Position numbers and translations under genes: made by a program
The notes under the pieces: model-generated
What the model saw: the letters and a program-made list of their open reading frames with translations, nothing else
Database searches by the model: none
What the model was told of the DNA's origin: nothing
Assembly: GCF_010671595.1 (NCBI RefSeq)
Contig: NZ_JAABOP010000001.1
Location: 744,001 to 808,000, forward strand
Length of the DNA stretch: 64,000 nucleotides
Direction: 5' to 3'
From: Muriicola jejuensis
GTDB lineage: Bacteria > Bacteroidota > Bacteroidia > Flavobacteriales > Flavobacteriaceae
Part shown: piece by piece, positions 34,320 to 42,440 of the stretch
Layout: each line of letters opens with the position of its first letter
Numbering within the stretch: the first letter of the stretch is position 1

Positions 34320-35288
34320 ATGAAACACCATCATATGATCCGGAGAGATTTTATCCTAAACACTACGCTGACTGCCGGGGCTGTACTCGCCCTGGGCGCA
34401 GGGGCCTGTGCTCCGGGTAGAGAACTGAACAGCATAGGGATCCAGTTGTTTTCCCTGCCTAAATCACTGGAGAAAGACCTGGAAGGAAGCCTGGAGATGC
34501 TATCCCGAATGGGGTACAGGGAGGTGGAACTCTATGGACCCTTTCCGTTCAGTTCCGAGTCGGCCAGGGCCCGATGGGAACGTGTAACCCCCGCACTGGG
34601 TTTTTCAGGAAGCGGTTTTTTTGGACGACCGATCCTGGAATTTGCAACCCTCCTGAAACAGTACGGCCTGAGGGCCACCTCCTCTCACATCGACCTGGAG
34701 ACCCTGCAAACCCGAATGACGGAAGTAGGGGAAGCGGCGCGAACACTGGGACTCGACTGTATGGGAATTTCAGCCATTCCCGAGGAAAAAAGGAATTCCC
34801 TGGACGATTACCGGAGGATGGCCGAGGAGTTCAATATCATCGGAGAGAAAGCCAAAAAAGAAGGGTTTAAATTTATCTACCACAACCACGGGTATGGCCT
34901 GCAGGAAGTGGAAGGGGTGATCCCCTTTGATCTCATCCTCGAACGAACAGATCACGGCCTTGTCTTTTTCGAAATGGACATTTACTGGACTAGTGCGGGC
35001 GGGGCCGACCCCATTCAGTACCTCCGGTCCTATCCGGGCCGTTACCTGGCCATGCATCTAAAGGATATGAAGGAATCCGTTACGTTCTCAGGAGATGGGG
35101 GAACCTCTGATCAGTGGATTGAGCTTTTCCCTTATATGACCACGGTGGGTAACGGTGTGCTCGACATCCGTTCTATCGTACAAGAAGCCCAAAAAGCGGG
35201 GGTCAAACACTTTTTTGTGGAACAGGACACTGTTCAAGCTCCTGAAATTGCCCTGAAGGAAAGTATTGACTTCCTGAAAAAGCTTTGA
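34320..35288 (+). CDS. Exported sugar phosphate isomerase/epimerase family protein
   Basis: A TIM-barrel protein of the xylose isomerase-like/AP endonuclease 2 superfamily. The barrel (about residues 35-322) shows candidate metal ligands in order: Glu in FIYHNHGYGLQE context, EMDIYWT, HLKDMK and the final VEQDT. The leader IRRDFILNTTLTAGAV ends in a lipobox-like GAGAC, so the protein may be a Tat-exported lipoprotein. Many Bacteroidota have such periplasmic members linked to sugar use. Its substrate is unknown. It probably forms a unit with the ankyrin gene upstream. Confidence 0.82.
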   Translation: MKHHHMIRRDFILNTTLTAGAVLALGAGACAPGRELNSIGIQLFSLPKSLEKDLEGSLEMLSRMGYREVELYGPFPFSSESARARWERVTPALGFSGSGFFGRPILEFATLLKQYGLRATSSHIDLETLQTRMTEVGEAARTLGLDCMGISAIPEEKRNSLDDYRRMAEEFNIIGEKAKKEGFKFIYHNHGYGLQEVEGVIPFDLILERTDHGLVFFEMDIYWTSAGGADPIQYLRSYPGRYLAMHLKDMKESVTFSGDGGTSDQWIELFPYMTTVGNGVLDIRSIVQEAQKAGVKHFFVEQDTVQAPEIALKESIDFLKKL

Positions 35289-35381
35289 TTTAATGGGTGA
35301 ATGGATTCAATTTAACTACCTCCTTTGCGCATATCTTTTATCCGGGAGTATTCTATCTTAGTAGCTGGGAAAGGAATAGTC

Positions 35382-36026
35382 ATGGAATCACTCACTGCCA
35401 CGGAGATCAGAAAGTTGTACCAAACGGCCTTTGGCCTGGCGGTCTTTACCATACTCTACAATATTGCCGAGGGCGTTATCTCCACCTATCTTGGGTTTGA
35501 AGATGAAAGCCTGGCCCTCTTTGGTTTTGGGACGGACAGTTTTATAGAAGTGATCTCCGGTTTAGGGATCGCTCATATGGTGGTGCGGATCAGGAATAAT
35601 CCCAACAGCGGCAGGGACGGGTTTGAACGGACTGCCCTGAGGATTACCGGAGTGGCCTTTTATCTGTTAGTGGCAGGCCTTGTGATCACCTCCCTGTACA
35701 ATATCTGGACGGGCCACAAACCTATCACGACTTACTGGGGCGTGGTGATCTCTGTGATCTCCATTCTGGTCATGTGGCTCCTTGTGGCCTGGAAAAGGAA
35801 GGTCGGACACCGGCTCGATTCGGCTCCTATCCTGGCAGATGCCAATTGCACCATGGTCTGCGTATATATGTCCGTGATCCTGCTCCTCAGCAGTGGCATA
35901 TACGAGCTCTTTGGGATCGGATTCATAGACAGCCTAGGTACTCTCGGACTTTCGTATTTCGCCTTTAAAGAAGGGAAGGAGTGTTTTGAGAAGGTAAATA
36001 GTGAGAAGTATTGTTGCTGTGATTAG
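35382..36026 (+). CDS. CDF-like cation transporter with cysteine-rich tail
   Basis: Five to six hydrophobic helices in 214 residues, resembling the membrane part of cation diffusion facilitators. The acidic sites are Asp52 and Glu56 in GFGTDSFIEVISG, and Asp153 in LADANCTMVC. Where classical CDFs carry the second metal ligand of helix 5, here Cys156 and Cys160 are found. The cytoplasmic CTD of CDFs is absent; the protein instead ends in Cys-Cys-Cys-Asp. This suggests a soft metal such as copper, silver or zinc, or another role. The ATG at 35382 has GGAAAGGAAT upstream and is preferred over the one at 35325. Confidence 0.72.
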   Translation: MESLTATEIRKLYQTAFGLAVFTILYNIAEGVISTYLGFEDESLALFGFGTDSFIEVISGLGIAHMVVRIRNNPNSGRDGFERTALRITGVAFYLLVAGLVITSLYNIWTGHKPITTYWGVVISVISILVMWLLVAWKRKVGHRLDSAPILADANCTMVCVYMSVILLLSSGIYELFGIGFIDSLGTLGLSYFAFKEGKECFEKVNSEKYCCCD

Positions 36027-36071
36027 TGAGGAATTATTTGTTTGCAAACCCTGAATACTGGAAGTGCTTCA

Positions 36072-36134
36072 GTACAGGCGGCGAGACTCCATGAAGGACT
36101 GCGCCTTCATGGTACACTTCTCTCTCCACGCCTA
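36072..36134 (-). pseudogene. tRNA-Leu relic 1 with internal hairpin
   Basis: GTACAGGCGG-GAGACTC at 36072-36089 repeats the 3' acceptor and T-arm end of the intact tRNA-Leu at 36188, with one base changed. CCACGCCTA at 36126-36134 recalls its 5' end. Between them, in place of the tRNA body, lies a perfect inverted repeat CCATGAAGG (36089-36097) and CCTTCATGG (36104-36112). The T loop is destroyed, so no functional tRNA can form. Confidence 0.5.
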
Positions 36135-36156
36135 TACGGGCGTTCCGCGTACAAAA

Positions 36157-36179
36157 AAACCCCCGGGGATCGGAGGTTT
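36157..36179 (-). terminator. Terminator of tRNA-Leu(UAG)
   Basis: AAACCCCCG (36157-36165) and CGGAGGTTT (36171-36179) pair with one mismatch around a 5-base loop. On the minus strand a run of T follows. The hairpin lies 9 bases after the tRNA 3' end. Confidence 0.7.
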
Positions 36180-36187
36180 CTTTTCTG

Positions 36188-36269
36188 TACAGGCGGGGAG
36201 ACTCGAACTCCCACACCTTGCGGCACTAGATCCTAAGTCTAGCGTGTCTACCAATTCCACCACGCCTGC
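36188..36269 (-). tRNA. tRNA-Leu (anticodon UAG)
   Basis: On the minus strand the acceptor arm GCAGGCG pairs with CGCCTGT (end pair G-U), with discriminator A. The anticodon stem CTAGA/TCTAG encloses CTTAGGA, giving TAG (UAG). The variable arm is long and the T arm is GGGAGTTCGAGTCTCCC. It has 82 bases and no encoded CCA. It is flanked on both sides by degenerate copies of itself. Confidence 0.97.
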
Positions 36270-36282
36270 ATCTATAAAAAAA

Positions 36283-36357
36283 GGCACTAGGCTTATTAAG
36301 TCTAGCTGGCTACCTCCCTCCCGATATTTATCGGGATATCGGGACCACCACGCCTGC
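36283..36357 (-). pseudogene. tRNA-Leu relic 2, 5' half only, split by a palindromic insert
   Basis: GGCACTAG (36283-36290), TAAGTCTAGC (36297-36306), CTACC (36310-36314) and CCACCACGCCTGCA (36345-36358) match the anticodon arm, D arm and 5' acceptor arm of the tRNA-Leu at 36188. The D loop carries a 30-base insert (36315-36344) made of TCCCGATA-TT-TATCGGGA plus a second TATCGGGA. The 3' half of the tRNA is missing, so this is a dead copy. Confidence 0.7.
36319..36344. repeat. Palindromic element inside tRNA-Leu relic 2
   Basis: TCCCGATA (36319-36326), TT, TATCGGGA (36329-36336), then a direct copy TATCGGGA (36337-36344). Short palindromes of the TCCCGATA/TATCGGGA type are, as I recall, scattered in many Flavobacteriia genomes. 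Only this copy was seen in the window. Confidence 0.6.
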
Positions 36358-36474
36358 ATTTACCGCTTTGAACGGGGCTGCAAATATAATCCAATTTTTC
36401 AACTTTAAAATGACATCACGTCAAATTTAATAGCACGGGTTTTCGTAATTTTAGGCCCATTCAATGATTGACAC

Positions 36475-37863
36475 ATGCAAGGACCCAAAGCGTATATCGA
36501 ACAAAACAAAGACCGTTTCCTCAATGAACTCATGGATCTTCTGAAGATCCCATCCATCAGTGCCGACTCAGCCTTCAGCCATGACGTGCTCCATATGGCT
36601 GAGACCGTGGAGAGCGCCCTGAAAGAAGCCGGATGTACCCAAACCGAGATCTGTGAAACCGAAGGCTACCCCATCGTATACGGAGAAAGGACCATAGATC
36701 CGTCCCTCCCCACCGTGCTCGTTTACGGCCATTATGACGTACAACCCCCGGACCCGCTTAACCTTTGGACCTCCCCTCCCTTCGAGCCGGTTATCAAAAA
36801 GACCCCATTGCACCCCGGAGGTGCCATCTACGCCAGGGGAGCCTGTGATGACAAGGGACAGATGTACATGCACGTAAAAGCCCTGGAATACATGGTGAAG
36901 AACAACAAACTTCCGTGTAATGTCAAATTCATGATCGAAGGGGAAGAGGAAGTGGGCAGCAACAGCCTGGTAACCTTTGTCAAGGAACACAAGGAAAAAC
37001 TGGCCAACGACATCATCCTGATTTCCGATACGGGAATGATCGCCAGGGACGTTCCCTCCATCACCACGGGCCTGCGGGGCCTTAGTTATGTGGAGGTCGA
37101 AGTAACCGGGCCTAACCGGGACCTGCACTCGGGTCTTTACGGAGGAGCCGTGGCTAACCCCATCAACATTTTGGCAAAAATGATAGCCTCCCTTCACGAT
37201 GGGAATAACCGCATTACCATTCCGGGCTTTTATGACAAGGTGCAGGAGCTTTCCAAAGAGGAAAGAGAAGCCATGGCCAAAGCCCCTTTCGACCTGAAAG
37301 CCTACCAGGATGAGATCGGGATAGAATCCGTTTACGGGGAAAAGGGATACACTACCAACGAACGGAATTCCGTCAGGCCAACCCTGGATGTAAATGGGAT
37401 CTGGGGTGGTTATACAGGGGAAGGTGCCAAGACCGTGATCCCCAGCAAGGCTCACGCCAAGATCTCCATGAGGCTGGTGCCCCACCAGGACTGGCATGAG
37501 ATCACCGAACTCTTTTCCTCCCACTTCAGAAGCATCGCCCCCAAAGGGGTGACCGTCAAGGTCACACCCCACCACGGAGGGCAGGGCTATGTCACCCCTA
37601 TCGACTTCGCGGGATACAAAGCCGCCGAAAAAGCGTACGAAAAGACTTTCGGTAAAATACCCATCCCCCAACGCTCTGGGGGAAGCATTCCCATTGTGGC
37701 CCTTTTTGAACAGGAACTTAAAAGCAAGACCATCCTGATGGGATTTGGTCTCGACAGCGATGCCATCCATTCCCCGAATGAACACTTCGGGGTGGAAAAT
37801 TACCTGAAGGGCATAGAGACCATTCCTTATTTCTATCAGTATTTTACTGAAATGTCAAAATAA
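36475..37863 (+). CDS. M20 family dipeptidase
   Basis: A zinc-dependent dipeptidase of the M20 family (PepV/carnosinase-like), cytosolic as it lacks a signal peptide. The di-zinc site is visible: His86 and Asp88 in VYGHYDVQPP, Asp125 in ARGACDDKGQ, and Glu157-Glu158 in MIEGEEEVGS. A lid domain covers about residues 195-350, and the C-terminal part carries DSDAIHSPNEHFG with the last His ligand. At 462 residues it has the usual length. A single gene; a TAATTTTA -7-like element lies 22 bases upstream. Confidence 0.94.
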   Translation: MQGPKAYIEQNKDRFLNELMDLLKIPSISADSAFSHDVLHMAETVESALKEAGCTQTEICETEGYPIVYGERTIDPSLPTVLVYGHYDVQPPDPLNLWTSPPFEPVIKKTPLHPGGAIYARGACDDKGQMYMHVKALEYMVKNNKLPCNVKFMIEGEEEVGSNSLVTFVKEHKEKLANDIILISDTGMIARDVPSITTGLRGLSYVEVEVTGPNRDLHSGLYGGAVANPINILAKMIASLHDGNNRITIPGFYDKVQELSKEEREAMAKAPFDLKAYQDEIGIESVYGEKGYTTNERNSVRPTLDVNGIWGGYTGEGAKTVIPSKAHAKISMRLVPHQDWHEITELFSSHFRSIAPKGVTVKVTPHHGGQGYVTPIDFAGYKAAEKAYEKTFGKIPIPQRSGGSIPIVALFEQELKSKTILMGFGLDSDAIHSPNEHFGVENYLKGIETIPYFYQYFTEMSK

Positions 37864-37953
37864 GGAACCTTTAACATAATTCCTTTCCTTTTTATGTAAC
37901 AATTTTACCGGGGTCGCGTTCTAATAGTCTATCAATCAATTGAGAACACTGTT

Positions 37954-39054
37954 ATGATACAACGCTTTTTTATCCTCTGTTCAGGGGCCGACGCCTCTAT
38001 TCTAGACACTTGTTCCCCCGGCGAACGCAACAAATACGCCGGAATAGGCGCTACCGTATTCTTTACTGCGGTCATGGCCTTTCTTGCAGCAGCCTATGCG
38101 CTTTACACGGTTTTTGACAATGTATACACAGCCCTGGGATTCGGGCTTATTTGGGGATTGCTGATCTTTAACCTCGACCGTTTTATCGTTTCCACCATCA
38201 AGAAGCGAAACAGTTTTAAGAGCGAATTCCTACAGGCCACACCCAGGATCCTTCTGGCTGTCATCATTGCCGTGGTCATCTCAAAACCCCTGGAGATGAA
38301 GATCTTCGAGAAAGAGATCGATCGGGTACTGCTGGAACAAAAGAACGAATTCACCCTGGCCAACAAGAACCAGATCGCGGAACAATACACCCCTGCCGTC
38401 CAGGAGCTGGAACAGGACATCGTCCGTCTCAAGGAGGAAGTGGCCGCCAAGGAAGCAGAGACCAATGCACTATACGATACCTATATCTCAGAGGCAGAAG
38501 GTACGGCCGGGACCATGCTGTTAGGGAAAGGCCCGGTGTACAAAGAAAAACGCGAAAAGCATGACGCAGCCCTGCTGGAACTCAGGCAACTGAAAGCCGA
38601 CAACGCAAAGCGGATCGCTGCCATCGAATTCCAGATCCAGAAACTCGCGGCCGATTACGAGAATGCCGTGGTCACCTCCCAGCCCATCATAGACGGCTTC
38701 GACGGCCTGATGGCCCGGATCAATGCCCTGGGTGAACTACCCTGGTTCCCATCCTTCTTTATCTTCCTGCTTTTCCTCTCCATTGAGACCGCACCTATCA
38801 TCGTGAAGTTACTCGCCCCCAAAGGGCCATATGATTTTAAACTGGAGGAAGAGGAAAGTACCGTGGAAGCCTGGGTGACCCAGAAGGTTTCTCAAAGGCA
38901 GCACATCATGGCTACAGATGCGGCCCTGAACGAACGGATCTACGGTGAGATCAAAGAAGAGGAAAGGGTATATGCCCACAAGAAACAAAAGGCCGAAGAG
39001 CTTCTCAGACTGCAGGCCGATGCCTTTCACGATCTGCAGGTGAAAAGCCTGTAA
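37954..39054 (+). CDS. DUF4407 membrane protein with coiled coil
   Basis: This matches the DUF4407 family by its opening (CSGADASILDTCSPGERNKYAGIGATV) and layout. Two to three helices lie at about residues 28-112. A long charged coiled coil spans about 120-240 (EQDIVRLKEEVAAKEAETNALYD), followed by one helix near 255-278 (FPSFFIFLLFLSIETAPIIVKLL) and a C-terminal cytoplasmic helical tail. The coiled coil should sit outside the cytosol or between helices. The family's function is unknown. The gene stands alone. Confidence 0.88.
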   Translation: MIQRFFILCSGADASILDTCSPGERNKYAGIGATVFFTAVMAFLAAAYALYTVFDNVYTALGFGLIWGLLIFNLDRFIVSTIKKRNSFKSEFLQATPRILLAVIIAVVISKPLEMKIFEKEIDRVLLEQKNEFTLANKNQIAEQYTPAVQELEQDIVRLKEEVAAKEAETNALYDTYISEAEGTAGTMLLGKGPVYKEKREKHDAALLELRQLKADNAKRIAAIEFQIQKLAADYENAVVTSQPIIDGFDGLMARINALGELPWFPSFFIFLLFLSIETAPIIVKLLAPKGPYDFKLEEEESTVEAWVTQKVSQRQHIMATDAALNERIYGEIKEEERVYAHKKQKAEELLRLQADAFHDLQVKSL

Positions 39055-39056
39055 CC

Positions 39057-39413
39057 CTATAAGGCGTCGTATTCGGTCCTGAGTTTTTTGGTGAAGTTCG
39101 CAATCACCAGGTCATAGCTCAGATCTGTCAGTTCCCTGATAAGCTTCGGGGGCAGCTGTTCGAGATAGAGGGTATTCCAATGGGTCTTGCTCATGTGGTA
39201 GGCCGGCATCACAACCCCGTCATATTCTTCGCGCAACTCCTGGGCCCTTTCGGGTTCGCATTTCAGGTTCACCTGGGAAGGCACCCTTTCCAATGGGACC
39301 AAGGCAAACATCTTGCCCATGACCTTGAAGACCAGGGTGACCTCATCAAAGGGGAACTCCTCGGTGACCCCCTTTTTGGCCAGACAGAACTGCCTGAATT
39401 CTTCCACATCCAT
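39057..39413 (-). CDS. MmcQ/YjbR family protein
   Basis: 118 residues with the YjbR-like fold signature: the N-terminal FCLAKKGVTEEFPFDEVTLVFKV, the middle VNLKCEPERAQELRE, and MSKTHWNTLYLE near residue 80. The family is described as having a CyaY-like fold and was linked to DNA binding, but the role is not established. It converges on DUF4407 with a 2-base gap. The downstream-oriented neighbours on this strand form a loose minus-strand cluster. Confidence 0.9.
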   Translation of the reverse strand: MDVEEFRQFCLAKKGVTEEFPFDEVTLVFKVMGKMFALVPLERVPSQVNLKCEPERAQELREEYDGVVMPAYHMSKTHWNTLYLEQLPPKLIRELTDLSYDLVIANFTKKLRTEYDAL

Positions 39414-39426
39414 ATCTTACCGAATA

Positions 39427-39834
39427 TTAATCTGAGGGCAGGCCCAGTGCATCGTAAATGACGATCTTGTCCCAGAGGTGGTTGGATTCTTTTATGAAAT
39501 CTAGGTGGGACTTTTCAGTCTGGTAGCTATCCTGGTCCTCAGCGGAGGCAAAGGTGACGATCAGGTTATAGGTATAGGTGTCATCCACGATCTCACGCGT
39601 GGCCCTGGGTGGGGTGCCCAGGAATTTGGTCTTGGCATAGAGGGTCCCGCTCATAAATTTCTCCATGGAAGCCTCAAAGGCCTCACGGTCATCGGCACTG
39701 TCCGGGTTCTTGAGCCAAATGTATACGGAGTGCACGAAGGCAGGATCGAAGTCCGCTGCTGAGTTGGTCGATTCTTTGCAGGAGATCACTACCGTCAACG
39801 CTGCGAAGAGCAGAAGTACTTTTTTCATATTCAA
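39427..39834 (-). CDS. Dabb (stress-responsive A/B barrel) lipoprotein
   Basis: A lipoprotein signal ends at Cys19 (TVVISCK), followed by a single Dabb domain of about 95 residues. FVHSVYIWLKNP at its start and TFASAEDQDSYQTEKSHLDF in the middle are typical of this ferredoxin-like barrel fold. Dabb domains act as small dimeric proteins, some as cyclases, many of unknown role. Anchoring at the outer membrane makes a stress or binding role plausible but unproven. It lies 13 bases from the YjbR gene, probably in one transcript. Confidence 0.86.
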   Translation of the reverse strand: MNMKKVLLLFAALTVVISCKESTNSAADFDPAFVHSVYIWLKNPDSADDREAFEASMEKFMSGTLYAKTKFLGTPPRATREIVDDTYTYNLIVTFASAEDQDSYQTEKSHLDFIKESNHLWDKIVIYDALGLPSD

Positions 39835-39840
39835 GGTTTT

Positions 39841-40473
39841 TTAGTCCGTTCCTATTTCCAGGGTTTGGCGTTCACTTTCCTTTAGTTCCAGGGCCGAGTA
39901 ATCCAGTTTCCATCCAATGGTCTCCACCAGCTTGCTCATCAGCAACACTGCCTCCAGGGCCTCCCTCCTGGCCGTATCCATGAGTCCGCTTTTGGGGATC
40001 TTCTCCCGGATGTGTTGTATGGCCTCCTGGTTCAGGGCCGTGAGATCATTCGGCTTGAAGGCATTGAAAAGTCCGTTCTGTATATCGTAGAATTCTAGTT
40101 TGGGCTCGATGGACAACACCTGTGGCTCGGGAAAATTGGCCAGGATGATCTTCTTGTTCGAAGGGTCGGCCCGAAGTTCTATCTGTTGCAGGTCATACCC
40201 GATATGGGCCTTGGCGTTGATCACAATAAGGGCTTTTTTGGTACTGCTGACCAGGCTGAGGAAGCGTTCCCTCCGGTTCTCGTATTTGTAGATCTCGGCG
40301 AAGTCGCCTTCCACGGAGATCAGTTTGCACACGCTTTTGATGCGCTCCAAAAGGACGGTCGATTGCCGTTCCGTGGTTTCACGGTTCTGTTTCTTCCTGA
40401 AAAAGGAGTAGACCCAGTACATGATGATTGCCCCCAGGATCAGGCCCAACACTGCTTCTATAAAGCCATCCAT
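39841..40473 (-). CDS. DUF4230 membrane-anchored protein
   Basis: One N-terminal helix (about residues 4-22) anchors a soluble domain of about 185 residues. The pattern LLERIKSVCKLISVEGDFAEIYKYEN followed by KALIVINAKAHIGYDL is characteristic of DUF4230, whose function is not known. The C-terminal part is helical (ARREALEAVLLMSKLVETIGW). It is 6 bases from the Dabb gene and 53 from the cyclase-family gene, so the four minus-strand genes 39057-41273 may be one unit. Confidence 0.88.
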   Translation of the reverse strand: MDGFIEAVLGLILGAIIMYWVYSFFRKKQNRETTERQSTVLLERIKSVCKLISVEGDFAEIYKYENRRERFLSLVSSTKKALIVINAKAHIGYDLQQIELRADPSNKKIILANFPEPQVLSIEPKLEFYDIQNGLFNAFKPNDLTALNQEAIQHIREKIPKSGLMDTARREALEAVLLMSKLVETIGWKLDYSALELKESERQTLEIGTD

Positions 40474-40526
40474 AATGCGTTCGTATTGTCAATAAAGGTA
40501 AGGAAAGGCAAAGACATTCAGGGCTT

Positions 40527-41273
40527 TCAGTGGATTTTATAAAGTACCGGTCTGCTGGGACTGGCGTCGTTCTCAAAGGGTGCAAATTGCAGTTCCAGCA
40601 AATATTCCCCATCTTCTATATCGTTGCCGGCAAAGATGAATTCGGTGATGGTTGCTCCTGTTCGCCTTCTTCCATCCATTCCCCAAAATGCCCTGTGGGC
40701 GAGTAGTTTTCCTCCGTCCTTTTCCCTATCCACGGAGGGGAGGTCCACCAGCAAATGCTCAACGCCTCTTGCCACCAGAAAGGTCATGGCCTCTTCAGAG
40801 AAATAGGGCGGATTTGAATGGGAGTACTGGCGGGAAAGTTTTGCGCGAGTATTGGGGAGTGTCCTTACCACAAGGGCCTCAGGCCGGTACCTGCCCAGGG
40901 CTTTCTGCAGCAGATCCCCGGAGACCACAGCGTCCTCCCCCACTCTCTCGGGGGTAAGGGTGATGAGTAAGGCGTGAAAAAAGAATCGTTTCAGCGTTTG
41001 GTTGACCGACTCCATTTCCGGGGTGATGTGCCCCAGACATTCCGTATGGGTCCCATGGGCATGAGGATTAAAGGTGATATCATTGAAATTGGTGCTGGCA
41101 CCCATTTGTACACTTCCTGTAAAGTCCCCTTCCCGGTGGGGTTCGATCTGCGGAGGTCCCACATACCATGCGTTCACGTTGTTAGGTCCTGCATGGAGGG
41201 GGATGGAGATATCCAGGGGCTTATCCAGGTCTGCCTCCAACCTCCGTTTGCCGATCTGAAATGAAATGATCAT
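40527..41273 (-). CDS. Cyclase-family (kynurenine formamidase-like) hydrolase
   Basis: A metal-dependent hydrolase of the cyclase family. The motif His73-Gly-Thr-His76-Thr-Glu78 in NPHAHGTHTECLGHI is the metal site, with Glu replacing the usual Asp of HGTHxD. VEHLLVDLPSVDREKDGG near the C-terminus is the second conserved block. Members open cyclic amides or formyl-kynurenine. The real substrate is unknown; no tryptophan pathway gene is nearby. 248 residues, cytosolic. Confidence 0.87.
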   Translation of the reverse strand: MIISFQIGKRRLEADLDKPLDISIPLHAGPNNVNAWYVGPPQIEPHREGDFTGSVQMGASTNFNDITFNPHAHGTHTECLGHITPEMESVNQTLKRFFFHALLITLTPERVGEDAVVSGDLLQKALGRYRPEALVVRTLPNTRAKLSRQYSHSNPPYFSEEAMTFLVARGVEHLLVDLPSVDREKDGGKLLAHRAFWGMDGRRRTGATITEFIFAGNDIEDGEYLLELQFAPFENDASPSRPVLYKIH

Positions 41274-41297
41274 TGCTCAGTGGAGTATAATATGAGT

Positions 41298-42440
41298 TTA
41301 TGTTTTCTTTTCTAAAGGTAGCATAAATAGGTCGGCCGCAAGTCCGTCACTGAGGAACTTACCTTTGAGGGATACCCGAAGCGTATCCCCGTCCAGATAC
41401 AGGTACTGGTCTTCGAGATGCCTTTCAGCCTGCCTGAGGAGGTACTCCCGGAAATGACTTCCAAACTCCTGTTCTATACGTTGGAGGGAAACCCCCCACA
41501 TCGTCCGCAGTCCGGTCATGACGTATTCGTTGTACAGGTCTCTTTGAGTCAAAATTTCGGTTTCAGCAGGGAGTCGACCCTGCTGGATCCCTTTGATATA
41601 AAGAGTGTTGTTCGAAATATTCCAGGACCGCTGCTGCCCGTTGAAAGAATGGGCAGAAGGCCCAATCCCCAGGTAGGTCTTGCCCTGCCAGTAAGCCGTA
41701 TTGTTCCGGGAGAAATACCCGGGTTTCCCGAAATTGGACAATTCGTAATGCAGGAACCCGGCCGATTCCAGCGTGGTGACCAGGTGACGGAACTGGGCCT
41801 CGGCCTTTTCATCATCCACTTCAGGGACGATGCCTTTGTCAATGAATTTTTTCAGGGCAGTTCCCGGTTCCACTGTAAGGGCGTAACTTGAGATATGAGG
41901 CACCTGGTAACTCAGAGCGATCTCAATATTCTGTTTCCAGCGTTCGTCCTCCGCGATGGGAATACCATAGATCAGGTCGATGGAAATATTGTCGAATTGT
42001 TCCCTGGCCATTGCCAGGGTTGCCCTGGCCTGTTCTGCATTGTGGGCACGGTTCATGAATCTGAGGTCTTCATCAAAGAAGGATTGAACCCCGATGCTTA
42101 GCCTGTTCACTTTGGATACGGCAAAATGTCCAAGTTTTTCCGAAGACAGGTCGTCCGGATTAGCCTCCAGGGTGATCTCCGGGTCCTCCCCCACCACATA
42201 GTGATCCAATACGGTTTGGATCAGCCGGTCGGTCTCCTGAGTGTCCAGGACGGAGGGCGTACCCCCTCCGAAGTAAATGGTGTCTACCACCTGCCCTGTC
42301 AACTCTTCCTTTCGCATGAGCAATTCCTTTTCGAGAGCAAGTAGCATCTCTTCCTTTTTCTTCAGGCTGGTGGAAAAGTGGAAGTCGCAGTAATGGCAGG
42401 CCTGTTTGCAAAAGGGGATATGGATGTATACACCGGCCAT
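41298..42440 (-). CDS. hemW: Radical SAM protein of the HemW/HemN-like family
   Basis: A heme chaperone-type radical SAM protein. The [4Fe-4S] motif is Cys11-x3-Cys15-x2-Cys18 (FCKQACHYCDF), then FGGGTPSVL and the C-terminal HemN-like domain (SNFGKPGYFSRNNTAYWQG). The motif with Phe before the first Cys and no extra N-terminal extension fits HemW rather than the HemN oxidase. A longer frame reaches 42536 but runs into ruvC. The ATG at 42440 overlaps the ruvC stop by one base (TGATG), so coupling is likely. 380 residues. Confidence 0.93.
   Translation of the reverse strand: MAGVYIHIPFCKQACHYCDFHFSTSLKKKEEMLLALEKELLMRKEELTGQVVDTIYFGGGTPSVLDTQETDRLIQTVLDHYVVGEDPEITLEANPDDLSSEKLGHFAVSKVNRLSIGVQSFFDEDLRFMNRAHNAEQARATLAMAREQFDNISIDLIYGIPIAEDERWKQNIEIALSYQVPHISSYALTVEPGTALKKFIDKGIVPEVDDEKAEAQFRHLVTTLESAGFLHYELSNFGKPGYFSRNNTAYWQGKTYLGIGPSAHSFNGQQRSWNISNNTLYIKGIQQGRLPAETEILTQRDLYNEYVMTGLRTMWGVSLQRIEQEFGSHFREYLLRQAERHLEDQYLYLDGDTLRVSLKGKFLSDGLAADLFMLPLEKKT

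Noticed and set aside
36072-36089. Repeat of the tRNA-Leu 3' end as an attachment site of an integrated element
   Set aside because: The repeat lies only about 100 bases from the tRNA, no integrase is present, and a piece of the 5' end is retained too. A decayed tRNA copy explains it better.
36568-37785. 405-codon minus-strand frame
   Set aside because: It lies entirely inside the M20 dipeptidase gene on the opposite strand, with no domain; it is a shadow.
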